Positions 1 to 7,482 of a stretch of DNA of 38,973 nt are shown here, one piece after another. Location: the NCBI GenBank assembly GCA_023398575.1, contig JAEWSC010000082.1, positions 1 to 38,973 of the forward strand, read 5' to 3'. The notes beneath the pieces were generated by a model, which was not told the origin of the DNA, searched no databases, and saw only the letters and a program-made list of their open reading frames with translations. The position numbers and the translations under genes were made by a program. The first letter of the stretch is position 1. Each line of letters starts with the position of its first letter. Source of the DNA: Bacillota bacterium. GTDB lineage: Bacteria; Bacillota; Clostridia; Christensenellales; Aristaeellaceae.

Positions 1-967
1 CGGACGGTATCAGATAGATGAACAGACAGCCCAGAATGAGGATGGTGAAAACGAATAGTTTTTCCGGCTTTGCTTGTGCTTGCTTGCGTAAAAGGTAAAA
101 CACGGCCGCCAAAACCAAGGCGGCACCGAAAAAGGCCAGCCGGCCAGGATTCAGCACGGTACCCAAGGTGGTAGGACCGACGCCGGAGATACGCACATAG
201 AGGAATTCCGTCAAAAGCCCTAAGCCGGCAGCGCCAAGTAGTATTCCCGCACTAGCCAGCCACCTCAATGGATTGGCTTTAATGGAAAGGTATGCTTGCG
301 CAAGAAATGCATAAAACCGCCTTCCCCAGAACAGCCAATAAGTGGCGGATACCAGCAGAATAAGCGCGGCGGAGTAGGCCAATAGCCCGGCGCTCAAAGG
401 AAGCTTTCTCTGTATAAGCGTATAGGAAAAGCAAAGATCTGCATCATAGGGGGTTCCATTTACAGTTAAGCCCCCCGCAGCATACCCTGTACCACTCTTT
501 GTAATGTAGGCTGATACAGAATCTGTATCCGTTGATCCTTCTGTTGCAATTTCCAGTGTAAGCAGCGTTGGTTTGCCTGGTATGTAGGGATCAGGAAGGA
601 TCAGCTTGGTATAAGTGTTATCGCGGATTAACTTTTGCATTGAGGTCTTGGAAGCAAGCAGCGTTTCCTTATCAAAAAGGCTGATAGTAACCTTGCCCGT
701 GTTTTTTCTGTCATGGGTGGCCATTAGCACGGATATGTCAACAAGCTCACCCGTGACTTGTATTTCCTGACGGATAATCGTTCCGCCCGGTTGCGCAGCC
801 AGCGCTACAGCGGGAACACCGAAATCAAAGGCTTCTGTGTTCATATCATTCTTTGACAAGAGCGTATTGCTGCGTGCGCAATACAGGAAGATCATCACAG
901 AGATCGTTGATAATATAACGATATAAGTCAATAACATTCCTTTGGGTTGTTTGAAAAGCTTTTGCAT
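1..967 (-). CDS. Large multi-pass membrane protein, C-terminus cut by the window edge
   Basis: The minus-strand reading frame is open from an ATG at 967 to the window edge without a stop, giving at least 322 residues. It begins MQKLFKQPKG, followed by one membrane segment (about residues 10-30). About 160 mostly polar residues follow, rich in beta-type sequence and likely outside the membrane. At least four further hydrophobic helices follow from about residue 185 to the edge. I do not recognise the family. The gene is the last visible member of a minus-strand run with two GT2 glycosyltransferases, a DUF2304 protein and a flippase, so a role in making or modifying a surface polysaccharide is inferred from context only. 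The upstream AAAGGAT is a weak, rather distant ribosome binding site. The gap to the preceding gene is about 50 bases, so the two are probably cotranscribed. Confidence 0.75.
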   Translation of the reverse strand, partial: MQKLFKQPKGMLLTYIVILSTISVMIFLYCARSNTLLSKNDMNTEAFDFGVPAVALAAQPGGTIIRQEIQVTGELVDISVLMATHDRKNTGKVTISLFDKETLLASKTSMQKLIRDNTYTKLILPDPYIPGKPTLLTLEIATEGSTDTDSVSAYITKSGTGYAAGGLTVNGTPYDADLCFSYTLIQRKLPLSAGLLAYSAALILLVSATYWLFWGRRFYAFLAQAYLSIKANPLRWLASAGILLGAAGLGLLTEFLYVRISGVGPTTLGTVLNPGRLAFFGAALVLAAVFYLLRKQAQAKPEKLFVFTILILGCLFIYLIPS

Positions 968-1019
968 AATAAGGGTAGCATCCTTTCGTCAAGCTGCGCA
1001 TTTACACTAATGCTTGCTG

Positions 1020-1361
1020 CTATTGCTTCTTACGTTCTGTTTGCATCAAGGCTATCTCCTGAGACAACGTCCTGATCTTCTGATTGAGCTGTGAAATCTG
1101 AACCGACATACCGAATAATTTGGCCAGCAGTAAAAAGATAACCGCCAGGAATACCGCGTTGGCTGGCGACTCAATACCAATCAATGCAGAAAGAAAAGAG
1201 GCGATACCGGGAAAAATGCTAATAAACACCAAAAGAATGCTCATGATAATCCAGAATATTGAATCGTCAATTTGCATTTGTGCTTTACGTATACGCCTAA
1301 GCGTGTAAGCGCAGCTGAGCAGTGATACCAGAAAAAGCAGGCACCGTAATGTGATGGACAT
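1020..1361 (-). CDS. DUF2304-family small membrane protein
   Basis: 113 residues with three predicted membrane segments: an N-terminal helix at residues 4-20, one at about 35-58 and one at about 66-85. A charged C-terminal tail (about 85-113) has heptad-like spacing typical of a short coiled coil. Size, topology and C-terminal coil match the DUF2304 family. Members of that family usually sit next to a DPM1-like GT2 glycosyltransferase in exopolysaccharide or teichoic-acid-like clusters, and here that GT2 is the gene immediately upstream in the transcript, ending at 1375. The known role is only indirect: a probable membrane partner of the polyprenyl-phosphate glycosyltransferase. The assignment rests on topology and neighbourhood rather than on a diagnostic motif. 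Confidence 0.8.
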   Translation of the reverse strand: MSITLRCLLFLVSLLSCAYTLRRIRKAQMQIDDSIFWIIMSILLVFISIFPGIASFLSALIGIESPANAVFLAVIFLLLAKLFGMSVQISQLNQKIRTLSQEIALMQTERKKQ

Positions 1362-1374
1362 AAGCTTGTTCTCC

Positions 1375-2073
1375 TTATGAAATCGTCAGCTTTTTGCGGA
1401 ACCACTGTATGAAAAAGATTGACAGGCACATATGCATCATGTATCTAATGGAGCGTGAGAAGGTTAAATAGCTTTTGCCGGCCAAGCGCTCATTCATCGT
1501 GATGTGAAGCTCTTGTATGCAGGCTCCTGACCTGGCCAGAAAGGCAATCGTGTCGGGCTCCGGGCTTAAATCTGCTGATTCGGCCAGTATGCCTAGCACC
1601 TTCTGATTATAAATACGCATCCCTGATGTAGGGTCAGTAATCTTGCGTTTCGTTGTAACGGCGATTGCAAATTGTATAAGCCCGTTGCCAAGCATGCGCA
1701 GGCTCTTTGGTCTTTTCTCCTGCACAAAGCGGGAACCGATGACGATATCACAGCCGCAAGCTTCCATCCGGTCGATCATCTTGTCAACAAAAAAGGCATT
1801 ATGCTGGCCATCGCCGTCAAACTGCAGTACGCTGTCGTATCCGTTTCGCAGCGCGTATTTCACCCCGGCCTGAAAGGCACCAGCCAATCCTACATTTACT
1901 GGCAGGTTGATTATCGGGTAGCCCTTTTCCATGCAAATACCGGCCGTTTGATCCCGGGAGCCGTCATTTACAATCACGTAGTCGGCTTGGTTCTTTAACG
2001 AAGATAGAGATTCAACGACCTTTACGATGTTTGCCGCTTCGTTGTACGCGGGGATAATGATCAATGTATTCAT
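1375..2073 (-). CDS. DPM1-like GT2 polyprenyl-phosphate glycosyltransferase
   Basis: 232 residues with a GT-A fold of family GT2. It starts MNTLIIIPAYNEAANI, the canonical N-terminus of the group. It has VIVNDGSRDQT (about 33-43) and the metal-binding QFDGDGQH motif (about 84-91), with a further GSRF motif downstream. The C-terminus has a hydrophobic stretch (MCLSIFFIQWF) that may rest on the membrane. Such enzymes transfer a sugar from a nucleotide donor to undecaprenyl phosphate at the cytoplasmic face, giving a lipid-linked donor for extracytoplasmic glycosylation. It lies between another GT2 (6-base gap) and a DUF2304 protein, in one direction, so it is part of an operon. The ribosome binding site is AAAGGT next to ATG 2073. 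Sugar specificity cannot be read from sequence. Confidence 0.9.
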   Translation of the reverse strand: MNTLIIIPAYNEAANIVKVVESLSSLKNQADYVIVNDGSRDQTAGICMEKGYPIINLPVNVGLAGAFQAGVKYALRNGYDSVLQFDGDGQHNAFFVDKMIDRMEACGCDIVIGSRFVQEKRPKSLRMLGNGLIQFAIAVTTKRKITDPTSGMRIYNQKVLGILAESADLSPEPDTIAFLARSGACIQELHITMNERLAGKSYLTFSRSIRYMMHMCLSIFFIQWFRKKLTIS

Positions 2074-2079
2074 ATACCT

Positions 2080-2877
2080 TTATCCTTTGTTGCTTTTTTC
2101 TCCGGATGCGTATAATTGGGCCAGCCGTCTGGCGACAGGCAAGGGCCAGAATTTTCGAAACAGTTCAAGGTCCTCACTTGAACGCTGGCTGTCGCCAATG
2201 ACTTTGGATGTTTCAGAATCACCGTGAATTCGATGGCCCATCAACATGTGCGGATGATATTGAAAGGAACCACGCATTCTGGAAAAACGCTCCCATGCCT
2301 GCCAGTCCACATTGCTGCGGAAGTGCGGCGTAAAAATCTCCTTGGGCAGGCTGCTGGCAGCAAAGGTAACGGCAGGGCAGCAAATGCTATTGCCAAGGGC
2401 CAAGCAACATCGTTTTGCGAATGTGATCCGCTGCAAGGCCTTTAGCCGGAGCGGAGAAATAAGCAGCCGCTTGATGAAAAGCAACCGGTTTTTTGTTACC
2501 CGTTGCCCATGGCGTATCTCATAATAATCTGAAAACCAAATCAAAGGATCTTTTGCTTGAGACAGGTCTTTGAGTGCGCAGGCAGTATATTCTGGTTCAT
2601 ATATATCATCCTGGTGGGCTAATGTGATAAACTTTGTGGAAGACTGCGCGTAGGCGTAATTCCAATCCTGGGCGATTCCGCCAGGTCCCTGATTGATGCG
2701 TAAGGGAATGCCATACTTTTCCGCCATGCCCTGAATTAAATCATTTGGGGTAGAAGTGGCCAGGATGATTTGGCTTTTTACGCTTTGCGCAAGCAATGAC
2801 TGGATGCATTCTTCCAGATACATGCTCTTACCATAGGCGCATATAACAAACGTATGCTGTATTTCTGGTGCTGGCAT
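2080..2877 (-). CDS. GT2 family glycosyltransferase
   Basis: 265 residues, GT2 family. The N-terminal strand reads HTFVICAYGKSMYLEECIQS, with a Q-D-W-N segment at about 70-73 and the acidic AHQDDIYEP motif (about 88-96) in the usual DxD-like position. This arrangement is seen in enzymes that add residues to rhamnan- or O-antigen-like surface polysaccharides. No membrane segment is evident, so it should work on the cytoplasmic face. The start overlaps the stop of the upstream flippase gene as TAATG (sharing one base at 2877), a sign of translational coupling. The next gene starts 6 bases downstream. Donor and acceptor sugars are unknown. Confidence 0.85.
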   Translation of the reverse strand: MPAPEIQHTFVICAYGKSMYLEECIQSLLAQSVKSQIILATSTPNDLIQGMAEKYGIPLRINQGPGGIAQDWNYAYAQSSTKFITLAHQDDIYEPEYTACALKDLSQAKDPLIWFSDYYEIRHGQRVTKNRLLFIKRLLISPLRLKALQRITFAKRCCLALGNSICCPAVTFAASSLPKEIFTPHFRSNVDWQAWERFSRMRGSFQYHPHMLMGHRIHGDSETSKVIGDSQRSSEDLELFRKFWPLPVARRLAQLYASGEKSNKG

Positions 2878-4184
2878 TATTCTGCTCCTTCTTTTGGAAA
2901 GCCAATTTTGGCAATTGCGCGAAAGACAATGATTCCTGTCATGAGTGCCAATAGGAGCATGGAGACTGAAAACAGGATGCTTGCTCCTTCAATACCCATT
3001 TGCTGTATCAAAAGGGTTGCCATAAAGACACATGCAAGCAAGGCGGTAATGTAGCCGGGTATCAAGTACTTTTGCAAGCGCATAACCGTGATGACACTGG
3101 TCATGAATCCAGATACGGCTGCCATTCCGCCGCCCGCCAGCAAGATTAAAAGTGCTGGGCGATATCCATTTAGATCTATGCCATACATGAATGAGAGGAC
3201 GGGCGTTCCCCATAGATAGCCCAAAACAAAGGATAGAGCAGTTATGACTGCAATAAAAAAGAGCTGCTTGCGGATCATTCGTCTTAGCTCTGGCCCTTCA
3301 GCCGAGTGCCAATGCCTGGCCAAGTGCAACAGTATCGGCCTGTAGATGGAAATGCTGAGCAGATTCACAGCAAATACCGGCATGGACAGTGCGCCATAAT
3401 AGGTTTGAGACATATCATTCAAATAGGAGTCAATGGCATACTTTGGATAATTGATTACAAACAGCTGAAGCGCGGCGCATAAGCCAAGGGGAGCACAACA
3501 GATTAAAAGCTTTTTAACTGTACCCCGTTGTCTATGCAAAAAAGCAGGGGCAGAAAACACGGTTCGAAGTGTTTTATTCAACAAAACAAAAACCAGCATG
3601 GAGTATACCGCTGATATCAACGTTGATAGAAGCAAATCGTAGGTTATCAACAAAACAAGGATGTATAGTGCGATAGAACTGCCATAGCGTATGGTTTGTG
3701 ATAATGCAGCACCATCCAGCCGCCCCTCTCGCTGGTAATAGCCATGATACACATCCTCCCAGACATCTATCGCTTTATATAAGGATACAGCAATCAAAAT
3801 ACCTGCTTTTTCAAGGCTGTAACCATTGAAAAAAATGTAGCATGCAATATAAATGAACATGAACAAGGAAGTGATGATTCTTGAAATGAAATAGGTTGAG
3901 AAGGTAAAATCTTCATGAAGATCAGTTGCTTGATAATCCCGCATGCCATACCGGCCGATGACGACCATTTGATAGGCAACCGCCATGGAAATGGAGAAAG
4001 CGCCGCCTTGTGCAGCGCCGCAAATTCGGGTAACAGCAATCAACAAAAGCATTGATTGTGCAGCGTCCAATATATTTGCTATTGCGTTAAATAGCGTGCT
4101 CCTGCGTTGAATATTGCCGTGATCCGGCAGCAAAAAAACAAGTAATGCTTGCATGAATAGAACACCCAGTTCTTTAGTATGCAC
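2877..4184 (-). CDS. Polysaccharide flippase (Wzx/MATE-like, MOP superfamily)
   Basis: 435 residues with about 12 hydrophobic helices throughout, typical of oligosaccharidyl-lipid flippases that move undecaprenyl-linked repeat units across the membrane. The segment NIQRRSTLFNAIANILDAAQ near residues 24-43 resembles the N-terminal helix of Wzx-type proteins. It heads a minus-strand polysaccharide operon. The frame opens with GTG at 4184, but an ATG at 4154 (MQALLVF) is an alternative because neither has a good ribosome binding site. The strong promoter at 4211-4238 would start transcription near 4204, which favours an early start and a short leader. Substrate is unknown. Confidence 0.85.
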   Translation of the reverse strand: MHTKELGVLFMQALLVFLLPDHGNIQRRSTLFNAIANILDAAQSMLLLIAVTRICGAAQGGAFSISMAVAYQMVVIGRYGMRDYQATDLHEDFTFSTYFISRIITSLFMFIYIACYIFFNGYSLEKAGILIAVSLYKAIDVWEDVYHGYYQREGRLDGAALSQTIRYGSSIALYILVLLITYDLLLSTLISAVYSMLVFVLLNKTLRTVFSAPAFLHRQRGTVKKLLICCAPLGLCAALQLFVINYPKYAIDSYLNDMSQTYYGALSMPVFAVNLLSISIYRPILLHLARHWHSAEGPELRRMIRKQLFFIAVITALSFVLGYLWGTPVLSFMYGIDLNGYRPALLILLAGGGMAAVSGFMTSVITVMRLQKYLIPGYITALLACVFMATLLIQQMGIEGASILFSVSMLLLALMTGIIVFRAIAKIGFPKEGAE

Positions 4185-4210
4185 GTTGGTATAGCCAACA
4201 TGCTTCCCTT

Positions 4211-4238
4211 ATTATAAGACTGGCGTTAGTTATGTCAA
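4211..4238 (-). promoter_or_regulatory. Sigma-A promoter of the polysaccharide operon
   Basis: On the minus strand there is a perfect TTGACA (-35, 4233-4238), a 16-base spacer and a perfect TATAAT (-10, 4211-4216). The predicted start is near 4204, about 20 bases before the flippase GTG at 4184. An ATG preceded by AAGGGAAG at 4199-4201 opens a 41-codon frame out of phase with the flippase, but it would start almost at the 5' end of the transcript, so I do not call it. Confidence 0.8.
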
Positions 4239-4333
4239 GCATTACCTTATTTACATGTATTAACCGGAATAGTTATTTTGTTGCTAATGCATAACGTTTA
4301 ATAGATCCTTGGTTTTTACACAAATAGAGCATT

Positions 4334-4353
4334 ACACATTCCAGGGAATGTGT
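4334..4353. other. 9-bp perfect inverted repeat between two minus-strand operons
   Basis: ACACATTCC and GGAATGTGT are separated by two bases, forming a near-continuous palindrome. It lies about 40 bases downstream of the stop of the ABC ATPase gene (4391) and about 95 bases upstream of the flippase -35 box. It could be an operator or the stem of a terminator, but no T-run follows in the minus direction. A transcription-factor site is the more natural reading. Confidence 0.45.
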
Positions 4354-4390
4354 TGGTATGTTATCAACAGGCGATGCAATGATCATGAGG

Positions 4391-5119
4391 CTACGCGCCT
4401 ATATCAGCCAGCTCCTTTTTTTCGCTGGGTGCGCCGTTTACAAGATCAAGGGCGATTTTGCCATCTGCAATTTCGATGATCCTGTCTGTTTTCTGTGCGA
4501 TTCTTCTATCATGGGTAATAATGAGGAAAGTAGTCTTATACTTTTCATTCACATCCCGCAGGATGTCGTATACCGCCTCGGTAGATTCGGAATCCAGGTT
4601 GCCTGTGGGCTCGTCGGCCAAAATGATTTGAGGGCTGTTGATCAGTGCCCTGGCGATGGCGGTGCGCTGCTGCTGTCCGCCGGACATTCTGGTCGCTTTG
4701 TTGTTCATTACATTTTCCAGCCCCATCAGCGCCATCAGCTCCTGGGCGCGCTGCTGCGCCTCCTTGGTGATGCGCCTATTCTTGATCCGATAGGGCATCA
4801 GCACGTTTTCCAGCGCAGTGAATTCCGGCAGCAGGTAATGAAACTGAAATACAAAGCCGATGGTTTCGTTCCGCAGCCTGGCCAGTGCATTTTTCGTCAT
4901 ACGGTCTGTTCTTACGCCGGCAATGTACACTTCACCGGAGGTGGGCTTATCCAGGGTGCCAATGATGTTTAAAAGCGTGCTTTTGCCTGATCCGGATGCG
5001 CCAATGATGGAGTTGAAGGACTGGGGCGGGATATCCAGGCTGACGTTTGACAGTACCTGCGTTTTGACTTCCTTGCCATATATTTTGTTGACATTCAGCA
5101 GCTTAATGATACTATCCAT
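4391..5119 (-). CDS. MacB/LolD-type ABC transporter ATPase
   Basis: 242 residues. Walker A is GASGSGKST (about 39-47), the Q-loop is FQFHYLLPEF, the signature is MSGGQQQR, Walker B is ILADEPTGNLDS, and the switch histidine lies in LIITHD. The FxFQFH Q-loop and TGNLD after Walker B place it in the LolD/MacB/FtsE-like group that powers FtsX-fold permeases. Its 5' end overlaps the permease gene by 8 bases (5112-5119), and GGAGGT lies 8 bases before ATG 5119. The pair should act as an export or mechanotransmission machine, for example for peptides, lipoproteins or antimicrobial resistance. It is the last gene of a four-gene operon beginning at 7223. The substrate is not evident. Confidence 0.92.
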   Translation of the reverse strand: MDSIIKLLNVNKIYGKEVKTQVLSNVSLDIPPQSFNSIIGASGSGKSTLLNIIGTLDKPTSGEVYIAGVRTDRMTKNALARLRNETIGFVFQFHYLLPEFTALENVLMPYRIKNRRITKEAQQRAQELMALMGLENVMNNKATRMSGGQQQRTAIARALINSPQIILADEPTGNLDSESTEAVYDILRDVNEKYKTTFLIITHDRRIAQKTDRIIEIADGKIALDLVNGAPSEKKELADIGA

Positions 5120-6263
5120 TCTTGATTACCTCCATAGGGTTCAGCCTGGCGGAACGCCTGGCCGGTACAAGGGCCGCCAGTGTTGCTGCAGCAACAGCAA
5201 TGACGGCTGACAACGCGATAAAGCCTGAGTCAATGTACAGTGCAACAACAGGCGTACCATCGGGTTTCAGGGCAAAGGTGGAGAATGCATAAGCCAGCCC
5301 AAGTCCGAAGAACACACCCAGCACGGCACCGAACAAGCCAAGAAACAGCCCTTGAAAAAGAAAAATCAGGCTGGCGGTGCGGTTTTTGATGCCCATCGCC
5401 TTCAAAATGCCCAGTTGCCTCGACTTTTGCATGACAGAAATGGCAAGCACGCTTGCGATACCCAATATGACCGATACCATGACAAACACCTGTATCATGA
5501 GGCTGGAAATGCTTTGTCCGTTTAGGCCGCTGAGCAGCGATGCGTTCTGCGCCTTCCAGTTATCTGTTTTTAACTCCCCTGGCAGAAGGGCGGAAATTTC
5601 CGCCGCAGTCTTATCAGCCAGAAAGGGATCGTCCAGCTGCATTTCAATGGAGGTCACGCCGCTTTCGTATTGAAAGACCTCCTGTACAAGGGAGGTGCTG
5701 GCCATCACCCAGGATTTGTTGAGGCTGGACACCTTCAGGTCATACGTGCCTGATACAGTGACTTGCTTACGGCTGCCCAGAGGTGTCAAAAGGGTGAGGG
5801 TATCACCGGCTGAAAGGCCGGCTTCCAGCATCAGTTCTCTGCCCAGCAGCACTTTGTCCCCGCTGGGGAACGCGCCTTCCACAATATTTTGGTCCAGCTT
5901 ATAGATGCCCTTTGCCCGCTCGTAGTCAATACCACGCACAAGCACAGGGTAAGTATCATCGCCCTTTAAAAGAAAGCCTGATGCGTCGGCGGAGGGGGAA
6001 ATTTGCGTAAGCCCTGCGACTGCTTCAAGCTTTTTTACAAGGACCTCCGGCTCCCAAATCAGATTACCCCGTTCTTTAGCTGAAACCGTGATTTGAGAAG
6101 AACTGCCGATGGTTGTATCGATCAGGCTCTTTTGCAGCCCTGAAATAAGCGACCCAATGAACACCTGCACGGATACGCCAATAGCAATACCCAGTGTAAT
6201 CAATACGGTCTGCCCCTTGCTGGAAGTTAAAAACCTCCACGCAATCTTAAACGCGGTCTTCAT
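5112..6263 (-). CDS. FtsX/MacB-type ABC permease
   Basis: 383 residues from ATG 6263. An in-frame ATG at 6269 lies only two bases from AGGGG, whereas 6263 has an 8-base spacing. Topology is classic: one N-terminal membrane helix (about 15-38), a large MacB_PCD-like extracytoplasmic domain (about 40-250) and three C-terminal helices. The sequence QKSRQLGILKAMG is the FtsX-family coupling motif after TM2. The protein ends in PARRSARLNPMEVIKNG, the usual FtsX tail. It is half of a dimeric transporter with the ATPase just downstream. Its start lies inside the end of the cobalamin-binding gene (17-base overlap), so the two are likely translationally coupled. No periplasmic adaptor gene is present, which suggests a MacB-like transporter of Gram-positive style. 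Confidence 0.9.
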   Translation of the reverse strand: MKTAFKIAWRFLTSSKGQTVLITLGIAIGVSVQVFIGSLISGLQKSLIDTTIGSSSQITVSAKERGNLIWEPEVLVKKLEAVAGLTQISPSADASGFLLKGDDTYPVLVRGIDYERAKGIYKLDQNIVEGAFPSGDKVLLGRELMLEAGLSAGDTLTLLTPLGSRKQVTVSGTYDLKVSSLNKSWVMASTSLVQEVFQYESGVTSIEMQLDDPFLADKTAAEISALLPGELKTDNWKAQNASLLSGLNGQSISSLMIQVFVMVSVILGIASVLAISVMQKSRQLGILKAMGIKNRTASLIFLFQGLFLGLFGAVLGVFFGLGLAYAFSTFALKPDGTPVVALYIDSGFIALSAVIAVAAATLAALVPARRSARLNPMEVIKNG

Positions 6264-6924
6264 ACGCATGTCCCCTCAGCGCCAGAATCTCATCAAAAGT
6301 ATTCACGATGCCATCGGCTTGAAAATCCTGATGAGTGCGGCCGGTGTGCTTGAAAGCGCTGCCGCCTAAGTATATCTTTACTCCCTGCTTCATTTCCTGC
6401 CGGAGCTTGGGGATAATCCAATCCAATTGTATCAGGTTCAAATAATTCGACACGCCAATGCCGATGATGTCCGGCTGCAGGTGTTTGGCTGCAGACAGTA
6501 TATTGTGCTTGGGGGTGTTGCTGCCAATAAAAACCACATCATACCCTGCAATCGTGTAAAAATCTGCGCCCATGCGCAAACCCAATTCATGGTATTCCTC
6601 CTCCGGACAAGCCAGCATCACCTTTTGGGTAAAGCCCGGCAGACGGTGCTGATTACGTTCCTTTAGCACGTAAGGCAGCGCAGACTCCACAACGCCGCGG
6701 ACAATCCCCGTCATCACATGCTCCCGCCAGATCATATCGTAGGCCGCTTCCCTGCTCACCAATATGCTGTTGAGCGATGGCGCAAGAATTTGCTCGTATA
6801 ATTCCGGTACGGTGACGGTGCCATTTTCCAATAGCGAAAGGGCATACTGCACCGCTTCCAGCCGGTCATAGTTGATTAGATGGCATTGTAAGGTATCCCG
6901 GCAGCTTTTCCATTGGTCCGCCAT
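6247..6924 (-). CDS. Stand-alone cobalamin-binding protein, CarH-like sensor module without HTH
   Basis: 225 residues. Residues 1-95 form a helical B12-binding-2-like cap. Residues about 100-220 form a Rossmann-type B12 domain with E110-Y111-H112-E113-L114-G115 (the ExHxxG form seen in CarH/LitR photoreceptors, where corrinoid enzymes have DxHxxG), GVSN near S149 and LGGS near 177-179. The cap keeps the E68-H69 pair of the CarH W-x9-EH motif, but R58 occupies the expected Trp position. No MerR-type DNA-binding domain, methyltransferase or other catalytic domain is present. The ribosome binding site GGGAGG precedes ATG 6924. It is cotranscribed with an FtsX-type ABC transporter, so a sensory or regulatory role for B12, light or redox acting on that transporter is inferred. 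A corrinoid carrier for a methyltransferase is the alternative. Confidence 0.85.
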   Translation of the reverse strand: MADQWKSCRDTLQCHLINYDRLEAVQYALSLLENGTVTVPELYEQILAPSLNSILVSREAAYDMIWREHVMTGIVRGVVESALPYVLKERNQHRLPGFTQKVMLACPEEEYHELGLRMGADFYTIAGYDVVFIGSNTPKHNILSAAKHLQPDIIGIGVSNYLNLIQLDWIIPKLRQEMKQGVKIYLGGSAFKHTGRTHQDFQADGIVNTFDEILALRGHAYEDRV

Positions 6925-6942
6925 CTCTTAATAAACCTCCCT

Positions 6943-7003
6943 GCGCTATAGCGCCCGTTGTATTTGTACAAGTTCTCAAATGGTGAGAAGCCTTATTCCC
7001 ATT
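6943..7003. promoter_or_regulatory. Cluster of three palindromes upstream of the cobalamin-binding gene
   Basis: The short gap before the cobalamin-binding gene contains GCGCTATAGCGC (6943-6954, perfect), TTGTACAA (around 6964-6971, perfect) and TTCTCA-5 bases-TGAGAA (around 6973-6989). The last could also be a weak stem after the small upstream gene. On the minus strand TTGTAC and TATAGC are 15 bases apart and could be a poor promoter. The palindromes are candidate operators for internal control. Confidence 0.35.
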
Positions 7004-7223
7004 CGTACAGCATGGTTTCGCAGGCGGAAATCATCGCCTGCAGCGCTTTTTCCTTGGCCTCTGTGCGATCCATGTGGTTATTGCCCTGGTTAATGTACAA
7101 GCTTTGCAAAAGGCCTGAAAGATACTCCTTGGTAAATTCAGGGTCCGACTTTTTTCGCAGGCTTAAATTGGCATACTCCCGTTCAAAAGCCTCTTCGTAC
7201 ATTTCCTGCATTGGATCATTCAT
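6993..7223 (-). CDS. Small acidic hypothetical protein heading the cobalamin/ABC operon
   Basis: 76 residues from ATG 7223, which has GAGG nine bases upstream; the frame could open at a TTG nine bases earlier, but that overlaps the ribosome binding site. The product is charged and looks almost entirely helical (MNDPMQEMYEEAFE...), with no membrane segment and no cysteine pair. I do not recognise it. It reads in the same direction as the cobalamin-binding protein, 68 bases upstream of it, and could be a partner or regulator. The spacing and the palindromes between the two leave room for separate expression. Confidence 0.6.
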   Translation of the reverse strand: MNDPMQEMYEEAFEREYANLSLRKKSDPEFTKEYLSGLLQSLYINQGNNHMDRTEAKEKALQAMISACETMLYEWE

Positions 7224-7283
7224 GATAATCAACCTCTTTCATAGCCGGCTTGCACCGCGCATGGATGAATTTCGGCTGCTTCT

Positions 7284-7311
7284 TATATAAACAGCCAAAC
7301 CGGCGTTCAAA
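7284..7311 (-). promoter_or_regulatory. Candidate promoter of the cobalamin/ABC operon
   Basis: On the minus strand TTTGAA (7306-7311), a 16-base spacer and TATATA (7284-7289) lie about 60 bases before ATG 7223. It is a moderate match. The rest of the 7224-7482 divergent gap shows no terminator and no gene that I would support. Confidence 0.45.
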
Positions 7312-7482
7312 CATAGAAACACATGTTTTTCTTGTACTGCACAATCATGGCGGCATGCATGTTTCCGATCGTTTCCTTTTTGGTACAATACGTCTGTAAT
7401 GTGTGTGATTGCGGCCGGTGCGCCGTATGCAGCCAATTAGCCTTAAGCATTATATACGCAACAATGTAAAGGAGCAACTGCC

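Noticed and set aside
4160..4201. Start of a 41-codon frame with AAGGGAAG before its ATG at 4201
   Set aside because: It starts almost at the predicted transcription start and is out of phase with the flippase gene. The apparent site is part of the promoter region.
4358..4972. 204-codon open frame on the plus strand
   Set aside because: It is antisense to the MacB/LolD-type ATPase gene, whose motifs are all intact, and has no ribosome binding site or recognisable product.
6925..7482. Possible cobalamin riboswitch in the B12-related operon
   Set aside because: I looked for a B12-box-like core and its flanking stems and found none; the gaps are too short and only simple palindromes are present.
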